From the NCBI GenBank assembly GCA_947462335.1, contig OX381707.1, forward strand, positions 84,096,610-84,160,609: a stretch of DNA of 64,000 bases, in the 5' to 3' direction. A program made the position numbers and the translations under genes. Positions 54,780 through 64,000 of the stretch are shown here, in pieces. Source of the DNA: Harmothoe impar. Taxonomy: Eukaryota > Annelida > Polychaeta > Phyllodocida > Polynoidae. The notes below the pieces were generated by a model, which searched no databases, had not been told where the DNA came from, and worked only from the letters and a program-made list of their open reading frames with translations. Numbering within the stretch: the first letter of the stretch is position 1; each line of letters opens with the position of its first letter.

Positions 54780-55278
54780 GTCACGTGACTCATCAGGTCA
54801 CTTCCGGTCACGTGATCCTAAAGTCGATCACTTCCTAAACAAAAACAAATTAAGAGACACATTTCTTCATGACCCAACCAATCAGGGGTCTCCATTTGAC
54901 CGGAAGTAGTCCCCTCATTTGCATAATGGGTCACTTCTGGTGTACCAGCCAATCAGAAGCCTCTAACTAAGTCAAGGTCACGTGACGTCACTTCCGGTAT
55001 GCCCTTATATGGACATGTGAAGGTCACATGACTTCACTTCCGGTATGCCCTTATATGGGCGTGTGACGTCACTTCCGGTCAAATGGAAGCCTCTGATTGG
55101 CTGCGTCATGACCTTGACCTCTAACTAGGTCAAGGTCACGTGACGTCACTTCCGGTATGCCCTTATATGGGCATGTGACGTCACTTCCGGTCAAATGGAG
55201 GCTTCTGATTGGCTGCAGGTCGATTGAGTAATAAACAGTAGTTAAGCATAGTCCCGTTCCGATACATACTATACTACT
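54780..55278 (-). repeat. Right TIR of Element 2, reshuffled
   Basis: The outermost about 80 bp match the left TIR in inverse; inward the modules are rearranged and duplicated (GGTATGCCCTTATATGG three times). An ATTTGCAT octamer is present at 54917-54924, as well as the CCAATCAGA, CACGTGAC and ACTTCCGGT motifs seen elsewhere. Confidence 0.8.
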
Positions 55279-55284
55279 GGTGTC
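55279..55284. repeat. Target-site duplication of Element 2 (right)
   Basis: GGTGTC is identical to 46798-46803. Confidence 0.9.
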
Positions 55285-55349
55285 TTTATCCCTCATAGTA
55301 GTACTAATTCGAGGGGTAAAGACTGTTTGTGGGATAAAGACCCCACAAC

Positions 55350-56653
55350 CCCTCCCATACAGTGCACACACTGAGGTTTGGTCGACACTATATTTAGCCT
55401 TATGGAGTTGGTGTGGAAAGACATTGCAAGAACCTGATATGAAATTTGCAAAGCGACAAGGCCTCAATTGGGAAACATTTCTACCAATATAGTGATCACA
55501 AGTACATGAGCCACTTAAACATTCAGCATATACCGGTATGGTAGGAATATCACCCACCCCGTCTATATAGTATAAAGGTTGGTCTGTACCTGAAGTATCA
55601 CATATTAACCGGTCACACACGGCAGAAGACTCCCAATAATTTGGGTTGTTCTGAACAGAATTATCAAAACATGATAGCCTCCCGCCCTCAGCATGAGGGG
55701 GAGGGGTCGGAGGGCTGGAACATACCAAAGTCTCACCCTCCAAGTCAGGAGAGTAGGGTACAGCGTTAATATTCAAACGACCGGTCTTACTGTATCCCCC
55801 CTCATTATCAATCTATTTACTTTGCTTAGTGTTAGCACATGTATTCGAGCCATGTGTGGCCGAGCCGCAAAACATGCATTTATGCACAAGCGCTTCTCTG
55901 ATTTTGAACTCCCCGCTGGCCTGGAGGAGCTTTTTCTGGTAGTATTTTCGGAAACAATTGTTGAATCATACGCAAAATAGCGTAATGCGTGAGTATTGTC
56001 CACATTGCCAAATACATCAGGCCCCCCTCATCAGCCCTTACTCTCATGGATCTATCATATGTTATTATAGCTGATGGTTTGTTTACTTTTGTTAGGCTGT
56101 TCTCACATAACAGCTCACAATGACGCAGTAATCCCATTACATCGTTCCCTTGTTCCAACATAGCCTTAATTGTTCTGATATTAATGAGAAAGAGAGCCTC
56201 AAACGACTCCACTTTAGTATGCCTTTTTACATAATTCGAGTGTTGGAATGGATGGTTACCTCTTCTGCGGGGAGACCTGGATCTTGACCTGGAGGAGCTG
56301 TCCGCTGAGCTGCTTGAGTCTCGGCGTGGTGGGGACCGCTGGCGACGCCTGCCCCTCCTGCTGCTGGAACAATCAAAGTTGAGCCTGTCTACCGACGCTT
56401 GCACCACCCCCAGAACTGATGTGATTAGGTGAAAACCTGCCTCCACCCTTGCCAGTCTGCTGTCCATCTCGAGTGCTGCCCTCGGATCTGCTGCCCTCGG
56501 ATTTGCTGCCCCCGTCTGGTCAGGGGCCGGGGTCTCCCTTCTCCTAGGCAAAACAGGAGACGAGTGGCATCCACCACTCTCAGGAAGACCCTCGGCCCCT
56601 CACTCCGTACAAGCCGCCCTCGGGGATTTCTTCGGTGATTTCTTCTTACCCAT
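55350..56653 (-). pseudogene. Retroelement gag-like region, decayed
   Basis: Minus strand. A start at 56653 (MGKKKSPKKSP) is soon stopped. The main open part, 56551-55880, has an Arg/Ser-rich stretch (SSRSRSRSPRRRG) and then a helical region (TIKAMLEQGNDVMGLLRHCEL). Just past its stop, in another frame, there is a CCHC zinc knuckle (C-x2-C-x4-H-x4-C) near 55830-55870. A second ORF continues to about 55350. The order fits the gag-like ORF of a DIRS-type or related retroelement. No reverse transcriptase is left here; Element 2 lies immediately beyond. Confidence 0.5.
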
Positions 56654-57035
56654 CTTCTTGTCTTGAGTTCCCCGATTCTTCAAATTCATCAAATTCTTCA
56701 AATTCCTCTTCAAAATTCTCAGGTAGAGACGTACAGGTGTGTCTTCTACGGCTAGAGGTGGGCGACTGAAGGCCGTTACGGCCGAGTGGCCTTATAAAGT
56801 ATAACTACAACAAAGAGAAGTAACTACGGCAAAGGCCCGGGGCGCCATCTTACGGCCAGCGGCCGTACTATGGCTAGAGGCGTACAATGCGCCACCTCCA
56901 GGGGAAATGGGGAACTGCGGACCGCAAATGACTGGGGTAAACTGACATGCCCACCTCTCGATTATACATGTATCAGCGGGGTGAAACTCTCTATAAACCA
57001 TTCAGACAACGTCACATTATTAAGACACACACACA

Positions 57036-57132
57036 TTAAAGTGGCATTCTCACAGAGCGTTCCCCACTCACAATGCTAGTACTGTTCAAGTCTGCTATGT
57101 GGTAAGTGCAAGTGGTGAGAATGCTCCTTTAA
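57036..57132. mobile_element. Foldback MITE family D, copy 2
   Basis: TTAAAGTGGCATTCTCACAG at the left and its inverse at the right, matching 20624-20721. Confidence 0.6.
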
Positions 57133-57139
57133 GAAATGG

Positions 57140-57730
57140 GACATTTTTAAAGCTTCCAGGTTGGCATAAGATATTGCAGGAAAGAATGATGCTGACCTTC
57201 CTAAAATAAATTTAGTTCCAGTGATTGACTTAGTGCATTCCTGAAGTACAAAGGGCAACATTCATTATGGAACTAATCACCTCAAGATATGATCAGTTGT
57301 AAGAGCTGTGAAGGCTTACTGAAGATCATTCATTGATAATTTGATTATGTAGTCTTTAGATACAACTAGTATAAACTCTTTCTCTATATAATTAGTATGT
57401 TCCCTCTCCAGAAGGTGACTTGACTATTGGATAAAAATAACTCAATGTATTTTATAAAGATTTTATAAAGCCAGCGAGGTAGCATCATATTTATGTGTTC
57501 ACTCAGGGATGAAATCCCTCACCCAGTACTGTCTTTAGCCAAAACAAAGTTGTCAAAGGTACTTCCTAGTTCCCCTCATCAGTCCACACGATAGCTGCAG
57601 CCTTCAGGACAAAGATGTGTTAGGTCACAATACACAGAGGTCTAGTGAAGCACATCAAAGTGCTATGGGTCGCAAAAGGTGGCACTGCCTAGCTTTGTAG
57701 AATAGCTGGACTTCTTTCCTTACCCAGGGC
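57140..57730. other. Intergenic, nothing recognised
   Basis: AT-rich; no gene, RNA or repeat recognised. Confidence 0.4.
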
Positions 57731-57734
57731 TTAT

Positions 57735-57975
57735 ATTTAACTCTTTAAAGGCAGATGTCGCTAAATAAGAATATATTTATCAGCATGATGGACCAATGGT
57801 AAGTAACTCGCTTGTCCTACATTAGTGCATCATGCCGACTCTTCGGGATTTTCTCAACCCCATAGGGTCGGCATGATGCTTGAATGCAGCATTGGTGAGT
57901 TAATTGCCTGGACTGCATGCATGCATCATGACAATCAAGGGCATGATGCATAAAGGCATCATGCCGATTAATAGT
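57735..57975. repeat. Family A repeat
   Basis: GGTCGGCATGATGCTTGAATG, GGTGAGTTAATTGCCTGGACTG and AATCAAGGGCATGATGCAT are present in the standard order. Confidence 0.6.
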
Positions 57976-57979
57976 CTGT

Positions 57980-58880
57980 GCAAATGACCATCTGCTTTCA
58001 TTGATAATTAACTCCCAATTATCAGCTGTTAGATAATTTGTCTGAATTCCCTTTTGTTGTGCAGGGATGAAAAATATGTACTAACTTTATATTGATATCT
58101 TAACATGGTGCAATTGTGGACCTTTCTATAGTTATTCCATGTGTATCCTCGTCACTAAAGGATGTCACCCTATGTGGGGCCCTGAGCATCCCGCCGCTAG
58201 GGTGACAAAGCCCTGCACCTTGTTAGGTGGGATAAAGCTCATGTTTCACATCCGGGTACAACTTGTTATTCCGCTAGGATGTCTTTTTCCTAAGTTGTTA
58301 ATTGAGGACAGACAGTCAGCACAAAAGTTCCTCAGCCTTTATCTGCCACTCATGCAGTGTTTGCAGTGTCATCTAACTGGGCCATACACAGTGCTTATTC
58401 TGTTCACAGCACTGGAAAGGACTAAGAAAACTCTGTAGAGGATCAAAGTGTTGGACACCATATGAAAGAAGACAAGGAGTTATAAACATGTTGCTATTGC
58501 ATAGCCAGTGCCAAAACACTTGCTCAATATCCTCATCCATATTTCAGTTAAAAAAAAAAAATTTTTATCCAGTGGTTAGAGGGTTATTTAAGATTAAACA
58601 TCTAAGTAGACTATTTTCACACATAATAGTTTTATTGATTAGATCCTCCTGCTCTGGATATTACCGCCAGTAACCCCAATTAACCTTCAAGAGCCTTGGA
58701 TTAGAAAGCCCAGCTCTTGGATATAAAAAGCTGAGCAAGTGCTTGGCAAATTACAATTTCTATCTTAATGAAATTATTGATTAATATTCTTACGCATACC
58801 TATTACCAGTCATCTTCAATTAACCCTTAAAGGGAAGCTTCCTTGTCTAATTCATTATGAGCTTTAGCCTCCAAATTCAG
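57980..58880. other. Intergenic, nothing recognised
   Basis: A 99-codon ORF at 58139-58438 has no domain, signal peptide or splice support and is probably chance. Confidence 0.4.
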
Positions 58881-58884
58881 TCCT

Positions 58885-59030
58885 ATTCATTAACTCCTTA
58901 GTGATGCATGAATGCATTATGCTGACCCTATAAGGGTGATACAAGCAAGAACAGAACAGTCACTTGGGTCACTTGACAGTGCTGCAATGGTGCATCATGA
59001 CGAATGTATCTGTGATATACTAGGTTTAAC
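58885..59030. repeat. Family A repeat, diverged
   Basis: GTGATGCATGAATGCATTATG and CAATGGTGCATCATGACGAAT mark a shortened copy. Confidence 0.5.
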
Positions 59031-59039
59031 TCCTCTGTA

Positions 59040-60300
59040 CTAACATAATGCAAGGAAATCAATTAGAACCAAAAAGACTTATGCAATGTCATTAATCTTT
59101 TTCCATCCCATTAAGTAACAACTATGAACTAGTGTATTTCCCATGTGTCTGCCTTGTGGTATTGTGGCTTCAGTTGTGGCTGAACTAATGAACTAAACAG
59201 CCACACGTAAGGGATAATCAGTCATGATATGAATGTACCACAATTCAAAAATGGCTGCTTATTCATAATCTGGCACTGCGCGTGATTCATAATCATATAA
59301 TATGATAGCCTTTCTTATCGTTAAACACAACCCTATATTGAACTCTGTTGCAATAAAGTAATGTTGCATGAACCACATACAAGGAAAGCTTAGTATGTGT
59401 TCAATGTTAGCACAGGAGGTGTCCAATACATTGGGACATACTCTGGGCCAATTCTAACATAATAGTGATATATATATATGTATGTAAGCATTTCATCACC
59501 AAAATGGGTTGCCTTATGAAGTTGGGTTCAGAGCTGAGATGTTAATTACTTGATAGCCCTACAGTCCACTTTGCAAGAGGAGAGCAATAATGACAATCAC
59601 AGGTTTAATATTGTAAGTAGGTTGATGAGGTGGTGTAGGCTACATGTAATAACACCATCTCCAATATTAAACCACCTATGACTTCTAAATCAGTCTATAT
59701 CAGCTTGGTGCTGACCCCTGGTGGGAGATTGTATCATCATTACGTCAGCACTGGTGTGAATTACCGGGACCTGGAGCTTATCACTAAATGAGCTTACACG
59801 GCATGCTCTAGATTGCCTGGTTTGAATATCAGCATGTAGTATTTATGTCAAATTGTGAATCGGGTCAGGATAAATGACAAAATGCCCATATTCAGTTTTT
59901 AGGCCCCCTAGACAGATTTGTGAGACCCTGTAACAAAGGGACAGGTCAGGTATTTACAGGGACAGAGGAAGTACAAAACAACAAACAAATAAGGTTTCTT
60001 GAACTCATCAGTTCCATAACTCTTTATTGAAATGAAAAAATTAAACAATCTCAGGGACATTAGCCCACTAGGTGGTAGGGAGCACCACCCTTAGATGCAA
60101 AATTGCCGAGTGCTTAGATGCATTTGTATTTATAGTGGGACAAACTACATTCCTTCACACAAGAGATTCAGTGGCCCCTCCAGGTAATTTATGAAACTCA
60201 ATAAATAGAAGATCAGGTGTTAATAGCAAATTCACGAGATAAACACAGATCTATACATTTCAGTAAAGAGCAATGTTGGTTTTACATTAAAAACGTAATA
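59040..60300. other. Intergenic, nothing recognised
   Basis: AT-rich; 3' flank of the minus-strand GPCR. AATAAA-type words on the minus strand near 60195 and 60020 may serve polyadenylation. Confidence 0.4.
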
Positions 60301-60316
60301 TGAAGTCATGCAATTA

Positions 60317-61354
60317 TTAGACTTGTGATTCAATGGTTGGAATTGGCTCTTCAATAGCGCTTGATTCTCTTCGTATATTACAAATCCTGAAAAAGCGTAA
60401 AAAGGTTTTTCTGAAGAGAGACCCAGCTATGCAGTACAGAATGAAGTTGATGCTATTGTTTATATTGACAAGTCTGTATGCAATGAAATAATTATTGCTG
60501 ATGAAGCTCCTTCCATTGTACTCTGATATTGTCCGGGTTATATTGATAACCCGGCCTGGCAAGGTGGTCACCACAAAGACAATACACACAGCTAACATGG
60601 TAACAGTTAGGTTGGCCGTCATACTGTTGGACTCTGATTGCTGAGCTACTTTGTTTTGAACTCTGAACCTTCTCTCACGATAGATCTTTCTTGATGTCAG
60701 TACATTCAGGACTGAGATGATACAAAATGGTATAATGCAGTAGAGAAAGCCCAGAAACACTGAGTAAAATGTCTCAATCAGAGTTCCTGACCCAAACGAG
60801 TAACACAGACTCCTGTTATTAACTGTCTTGACGTGACAAGTCAAATAAAGGGGAGCGTCAAGTATTAACATTATAATGATAATTATGACGATTGTTACAG
60901 TAGTTTTTCTTCTAGTACAGAAGATGTGTGCTTTTAATGGCCAGAATATAGCAATGGTGCGTTCTACTGTGATCATCACAATCAACCAAGAGGAAATGTT
61001 AGAAACAACATAAAATGAAAATAGAATTGTTTGACAGAACCACAATGAAGAGGAGAATGGTATTAATTCATATATCTCCACATCATCAGTTAACAATGTG
61101 TCTAACCACAGTGACAAAGTATCAAAGATAGCCAGGACCAGCAGCAGGACCATGAAGACAGAAGTCTTCATCAGGGAGCCGTACACTATAACAATGATAA
61201 CAAGACTGTTCAGTATTGTTCCAACTCCACATATAGTCAGGGTTATGAACTTGTTAGCTGAATTGATCAAATAGTTTGGGTCATAATTAGAAGTGATATT
61301 GTTCCCAGAATCAGTATAAGATGAAATATCCTCAGTAAATGGTTGGCTCTCCAT
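60317..61354 (-). CDS. Class A G-protein-coupled receptor
   Basis: An intronless 345-codon ORF on the minus strand. The N-terminus (about 35 residues) has an N-glycosylation site (NITS). Seven hydrophobic segments follow. TM1 is at about residues 37-59 with GTILNSLVI. TM3 ends in VERTIAIFWPLKA, an ERT variant of the DRY box. Cys in WFCQT and the later LCYSF likely form the TM3-ECL2 bridge. TM6 is CIVFVVTTLPGRVI, without the usual CWxP. TM7 is NNSINFILYCIAGSLFRKTF, with NFILY in place of NPxxY. The tail is short and Glu/Ser-rich. The plan resembles the large neuropeptide-like (FMRFamide/TRH-receptor type) receptor families expanded in lophotrochozoans. The ligand is not known. Confidence 0.88.
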   Translation of the reverse strand: MESQPFTEDISSYTDSGNNITSNYDPNYLINSANKFITLTICGVGTILNSLVIIVIVYGSLMKTSVFMVLLLVLAIFDTLSLWLDTLLTDDVEIYELIPFSSSLWFCQTILFSFYVVSNISSWLIVMITVERTIAIFWPLKAHIFCTRRKTTVTIVIIIIIMLILDAPLYLTCHVKTVNNRSLCYSFGSGTLIETFYSVFLGFLYCIIPFCIISVLNVLTSRKIYRERRFRVQNKVAQQSESNSMTANLTVTMLAVCIVFVVTTLPGRVINITRTISEYNGRSFISNNYFIAYRLVNINNSINFILYCIAGSLFRKTFLRFFRICNIRRESSAIEEPIPTIESQV

Positions 61355-61359
61355 GACTG

Positions 61360-61900
61360 GATTTGCAGCAGTTTCTTCCTTGGAAATAGATATCCAGTTA
61401 CCAAAAATATCAATATTAGATTGTACTCTAGAAATTCACATTACAATGACATGTGTAACTTTAGACTATTATCCTATGTGAATCCATGAGAATCTGAGAG
61501 AAACTAGAGGAAGTTAAAACGTGGGTCTTTTTCTCAAAAAGCCCTCATTCACAATTCTTGAGAATATCTTGTGTCTATCCTCTGTGATACAACTTTCATG
61601 GATTTACCAAGGTCACAGATGTTCAAGTCTGGGTGGTGTTTATAGACCCTGATGCGACCCAGTGCACTGATAAAATGAAGGGATCCAAACTTGTCAAAAG
61701 GTCGTCTTATAAGAAGAGTTTAGGGTACTTAAAGTGACGGTCATAAAATAAACGAGTTAAAGGTTGTCTATTTGATGAACTGTCCGGTTACTATCCCACA
61801 AGTTAAGACTAGGGTCATCTAACTGATGTTAGCCCAGGCAGTGGCCCACTCCAAGTGACAAGTCTAAGGTCGTCAAATTCACAACCCAGAATAGTTAACC
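61360..61900. other. Upstream region of the GPCR gene
   Basis: No obvious TATA box on the minus strand; no repeat recognised. Confidence 0.35.
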
Positions 61901-61904
61901 CTTT

Positions 61905-62125
61905 ATTGGCTGCAAACTGCTTAAAATGTGCTTGAATCCCTTTGTCAGCATGATGCATGAATGTAGCCCTGGTGAGTCTATTCGCCAAGCCTGCATTCAT
62001 GCACCTTTGGAAATGAATCAACAGTTGGGCGAGTATACTTGCCAAGGCTGAATTCATGTATTATGATCACATAGAGCATGGCACCTTAAAGCACTATGCA
62101 CCCCTTAGAGGGTTAACCTGTGCAA
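61905..62125. repeat. Family A repeat
   Basis: GCATGATGCATGAATGTAGCC and GCCTGCATTCATGCACC, plus TTAAAGCACTATGCACCCCTTA, show the family pattern. Confidence 0.55.
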
Positions 62126-62129
62126 TATA

Positions 62130-63395
62130 ACCTCTACTTCACTGCAGGTGGAGCTAACTAGGTTCTGCCTAGGCATAATTGTTGTTCATGTCTGTCTATA
62201 TTTTTGAGGTTTATAATAGCTAATTCATACAAACATAGAGGTATGTAGGTTAGGGGAATTCCTGCCATATCCCCAAGTCTATATTGAGGGTATTTCTACC
62301 CTTTAGTTACAGACTGCTAACACATATGTGGATGTCATACCAATGGGAGTTTCCTTGCAGCTATTGTACCATAGAAATAACCACAAAAGAGGTGTATGTG
62401 CCCTACACATATTTGTTTTGTCTCAATTATATCAAAACATTGATTCCCCAATGGATAAATCTCAGGATTCTCCACAACATGAATGTGTATTCCCATAAAT
62501 ATGATTAAAATCAACATAGAAATTATGCAATTCATTCCCCAACTTTATACAGAATGCATGTTATACTGATGTCACCTACAGGGAAAATCCTGAATCAGAC
62601 CCTGGTTGACGAGTCTAGGGCTGGCATGAGTCAGGTTATGGGCTGGCACATACCAAGTGTATCTTTTATCTGACAACTACAGCTAGAGGACCCACTCTCT
62701 TGTCACTTAGAAGAGTCTGCAGACAAGTTTTCTTTTTGAGTGTGTGCAGTAGTGTAAATGCAGAAGATTCTGTACAATACAGGTAGACATCAATGGTATG
62801 TATGATAACATCCGTCCATATATGTCTACATAGTAGTGTTTAGCCTTTCAGGATGTGAATGGTGACTTGCAGTATGAATGCAACCGGGGAGGACACAACT
62901 TTTAATATCAAAACATGTCATATAGCAATTGCGAACACAGGTAAAAATAACACAGGTGGAGATCAATGTCATGAATATTACCATCCTTTTTGCAGCACTG
63001 AATGGTCACTTGCAGTATGACGGGGGGTAGGGGGGTTGGTGGATTTGGGGGGGGGGGTGACCAAACAAATTCTGACCCCTTTTTAGTATAGGTCAAAGGG
63101 GCAGGCTGCGCTCAATTTCAACCTGCCAGGGGGGGGAGACGAAAACTGTCAACTCCTACAGCAGAGGGGGGGGGGACTAAAATTTTTCCGTCTCGCTGGT
63201 GCAAAAAATCACCGACCCCCCCCCCCCTCCTGTTGTTAAAAAGTGACCACACTCTTTAATCAATATGTCTGATATTTCAGTTGCTAGCTTTTAGAGGAAG
63301 GAATATTGAATCCTGGTCTGGATGAAACATTTTATTGATTGTTTTTTGTCTGCATGGCATTTGGCCTCTATAGATCATGATGCATCATTATACAG
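62130..63395. other. Intergenic, nothing recognised
   Basis: Includes poly-G and poly-C tracts near 63045-63230. The words GGTGACTTGCAGTATGAATG (62869) and GGTCACTTGCAGTATGACG (63003) mark a small duplication of about 130 bp. Confidence 0.4.
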
Positions 63396-63399
63396 GTTA

Positions 63400-63990
63400 A
63401 GGACATACCCACTATTCTAGTACGCCCTAAAGGAGCGGGACCTGTACTCAGCAGCTAGGAAGTACCACTATAATGGGTTACCCACCAGCATCAGTGCATC
63501 TAGTTATTTACATAATATTTCACTCAAAGTCACAATATACTATATATCATCTTTGGTACCATTGGAAAGAGGATATCTTAATCTCTACGCTGGCCAATTT
63601 ACAAACTACAACCATTTATATTTATTCAAATATCATGCATTAAACATGACACAGGCATAAAATAATCTTATATAGATCCAGTATAATCCATTTCCGAATT
63701 TTGTGTAAGATTTGCTGATAAATGTAAATACACAGGTTAATAGAGTAGATACTGATCTATCACTCTACGTTTTGGTTTTATTACCTAATTGAATGGTAAG
63801 GTCATAAAGAGATAAAGTCTTTGGTATTTTGGGTATAACATATGGGAATTTTCTCCCCAACAGATGCCAAGTGTTTGTATAACTAAGACTCATTGTTCTA
63901 TGAGCACTGCAGACCCGCCCATGGGGGCCAGTATTCTAGTACAGCTGTCTGTTCATGGTCTAATGGTCACACAAAATGTACAGTACTAGT
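63400..63990. repeat. Interspersed repeat family E, copy 2 (inverted)
   Basis: Related in opposite orientation to 26470-27150; it runs to the end of the window and may be cut by it. Confidence 0.6.
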
Positions 63991-64000
63991 ATATTGGTAC

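Larger units (their letters stand above)
46804..55278 (+). mobile_element. Element 2: Polinton-like TIR element (8475 bp), degenerate
   Basis: It begins AGTAGTATTGTATGTATCGG and ends with the near-exact complement (CCGATACATACTATACTACT), with a 6-bp duplication GGTGTC. It is collinear with Element 1 but differs in content. The minus-strand death-domain gene is deleted between points matching 5746 and 6605. The Ser/Ala-rich gene ends in a tandem death-domain region instead of a PC4-like domain. The polymerase is fragmented, with its catalytic core (matching 11700-13030) replaced by about 1.9 kb of other DNA. Its right TIR is reshuffled. Confidence 0.88.

Noticed and set aside
55069..55776. Single 235-codon host gene
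   Set aside because: It runs from retroelement-like sequence across the target duplication into the Element 2 TIR, so its C-terminal third is an artefact of the junction.
58139..58438. 99-codon ORF as a small gene
   Set aside because: No signal peptide, domain, splice sites or repeat relation; length is within chance for this sequence.

Overview
This window is nuclear DNA from an intron-bearing animal. The evidence is spliced genes with GT-AG introns and one apparent GC-AG intron, a CARD plus NACHT immune-type gene, a lengsin-like glutamine synthetase, a class A GPCR, TATA/initiator promoters, a Jockey-superfamily LINE and many miniature inverted-repeat elements. Gene density is low and repeat content high. 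A marine invertebrate (mollusc or similar lophotrochozoan) fits best, but no gene here fixes the species.

Layout. 1-4.7 kb: short repeats, a 25-bp minisatellite and a small minus-strand exon with a signal peptide and collagen-like Gly/Pro stretch. 4758-14099: Element 1, a 9.34-kb unit with 418-bp terminal inverted repeats (TIRs) and a 6-bp target duplication. It carries a minus-strand tandem death-domain gene, a Ser/Ala-rich gene ending in a PC4-like domain, and a protein-primed family-B DNA polymerase broken once. 14-21 kb: mostly MITEs and simple repeats. 21.3-23.4 kb: a three-coding-exon glutamine-synthetase-like (lengsin-type) gene. 26-28.2 kb: a second small secreted-protein exon on the minus strand, with a possible upstream promoter and leader exon. 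34.2-37.5 kb: a decayed LINE. 38.1-44.7 kb: an eight-exon gene reconstructed here (1333 codons, all splice phases agree), encoding CARD, NACHT and a long Pro-Thr-Ser-Gly repeat. 46804-55278: Element 2, a relative of Element 1 with its own 6-bp duplication. Its polymerase is wrecked and part of it replaced by other DNA, but it has an intact ORF in which the shared Ser/Ala-rich N-terminus is joined to a tandem death-domain region. 55.3-56.7 kb: a decayed retroelement gag-like region. 60.3-61.4 kb: an intronless GPCR on the minus strand.

The most unusual content is the pair of elements. TIRs starting 5'-AG, 6-bp target duplications and a protein-primed polymerase are Polinton/Maverick traits. 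Integrase, packaging ATPase, protease and capsid genes are not visible. The elements instead carry death-domain proteins, a PC4-like domain protein that could be the replication single-strand-binding protein, and TIRs packed with motifs that resemble host promoter sites (CCAAT, CACGTG, ACCGGAAGT, TGACGTCA). My inference is that they are defective or satellite-like relatives of Polintons that replicate with their own polymerase, borrow integration functions, and interact with host death-domain signalling.

Stretches not covered by an entry contain only AT-rich sequence with short ORFs that I could not distinguish from chance.
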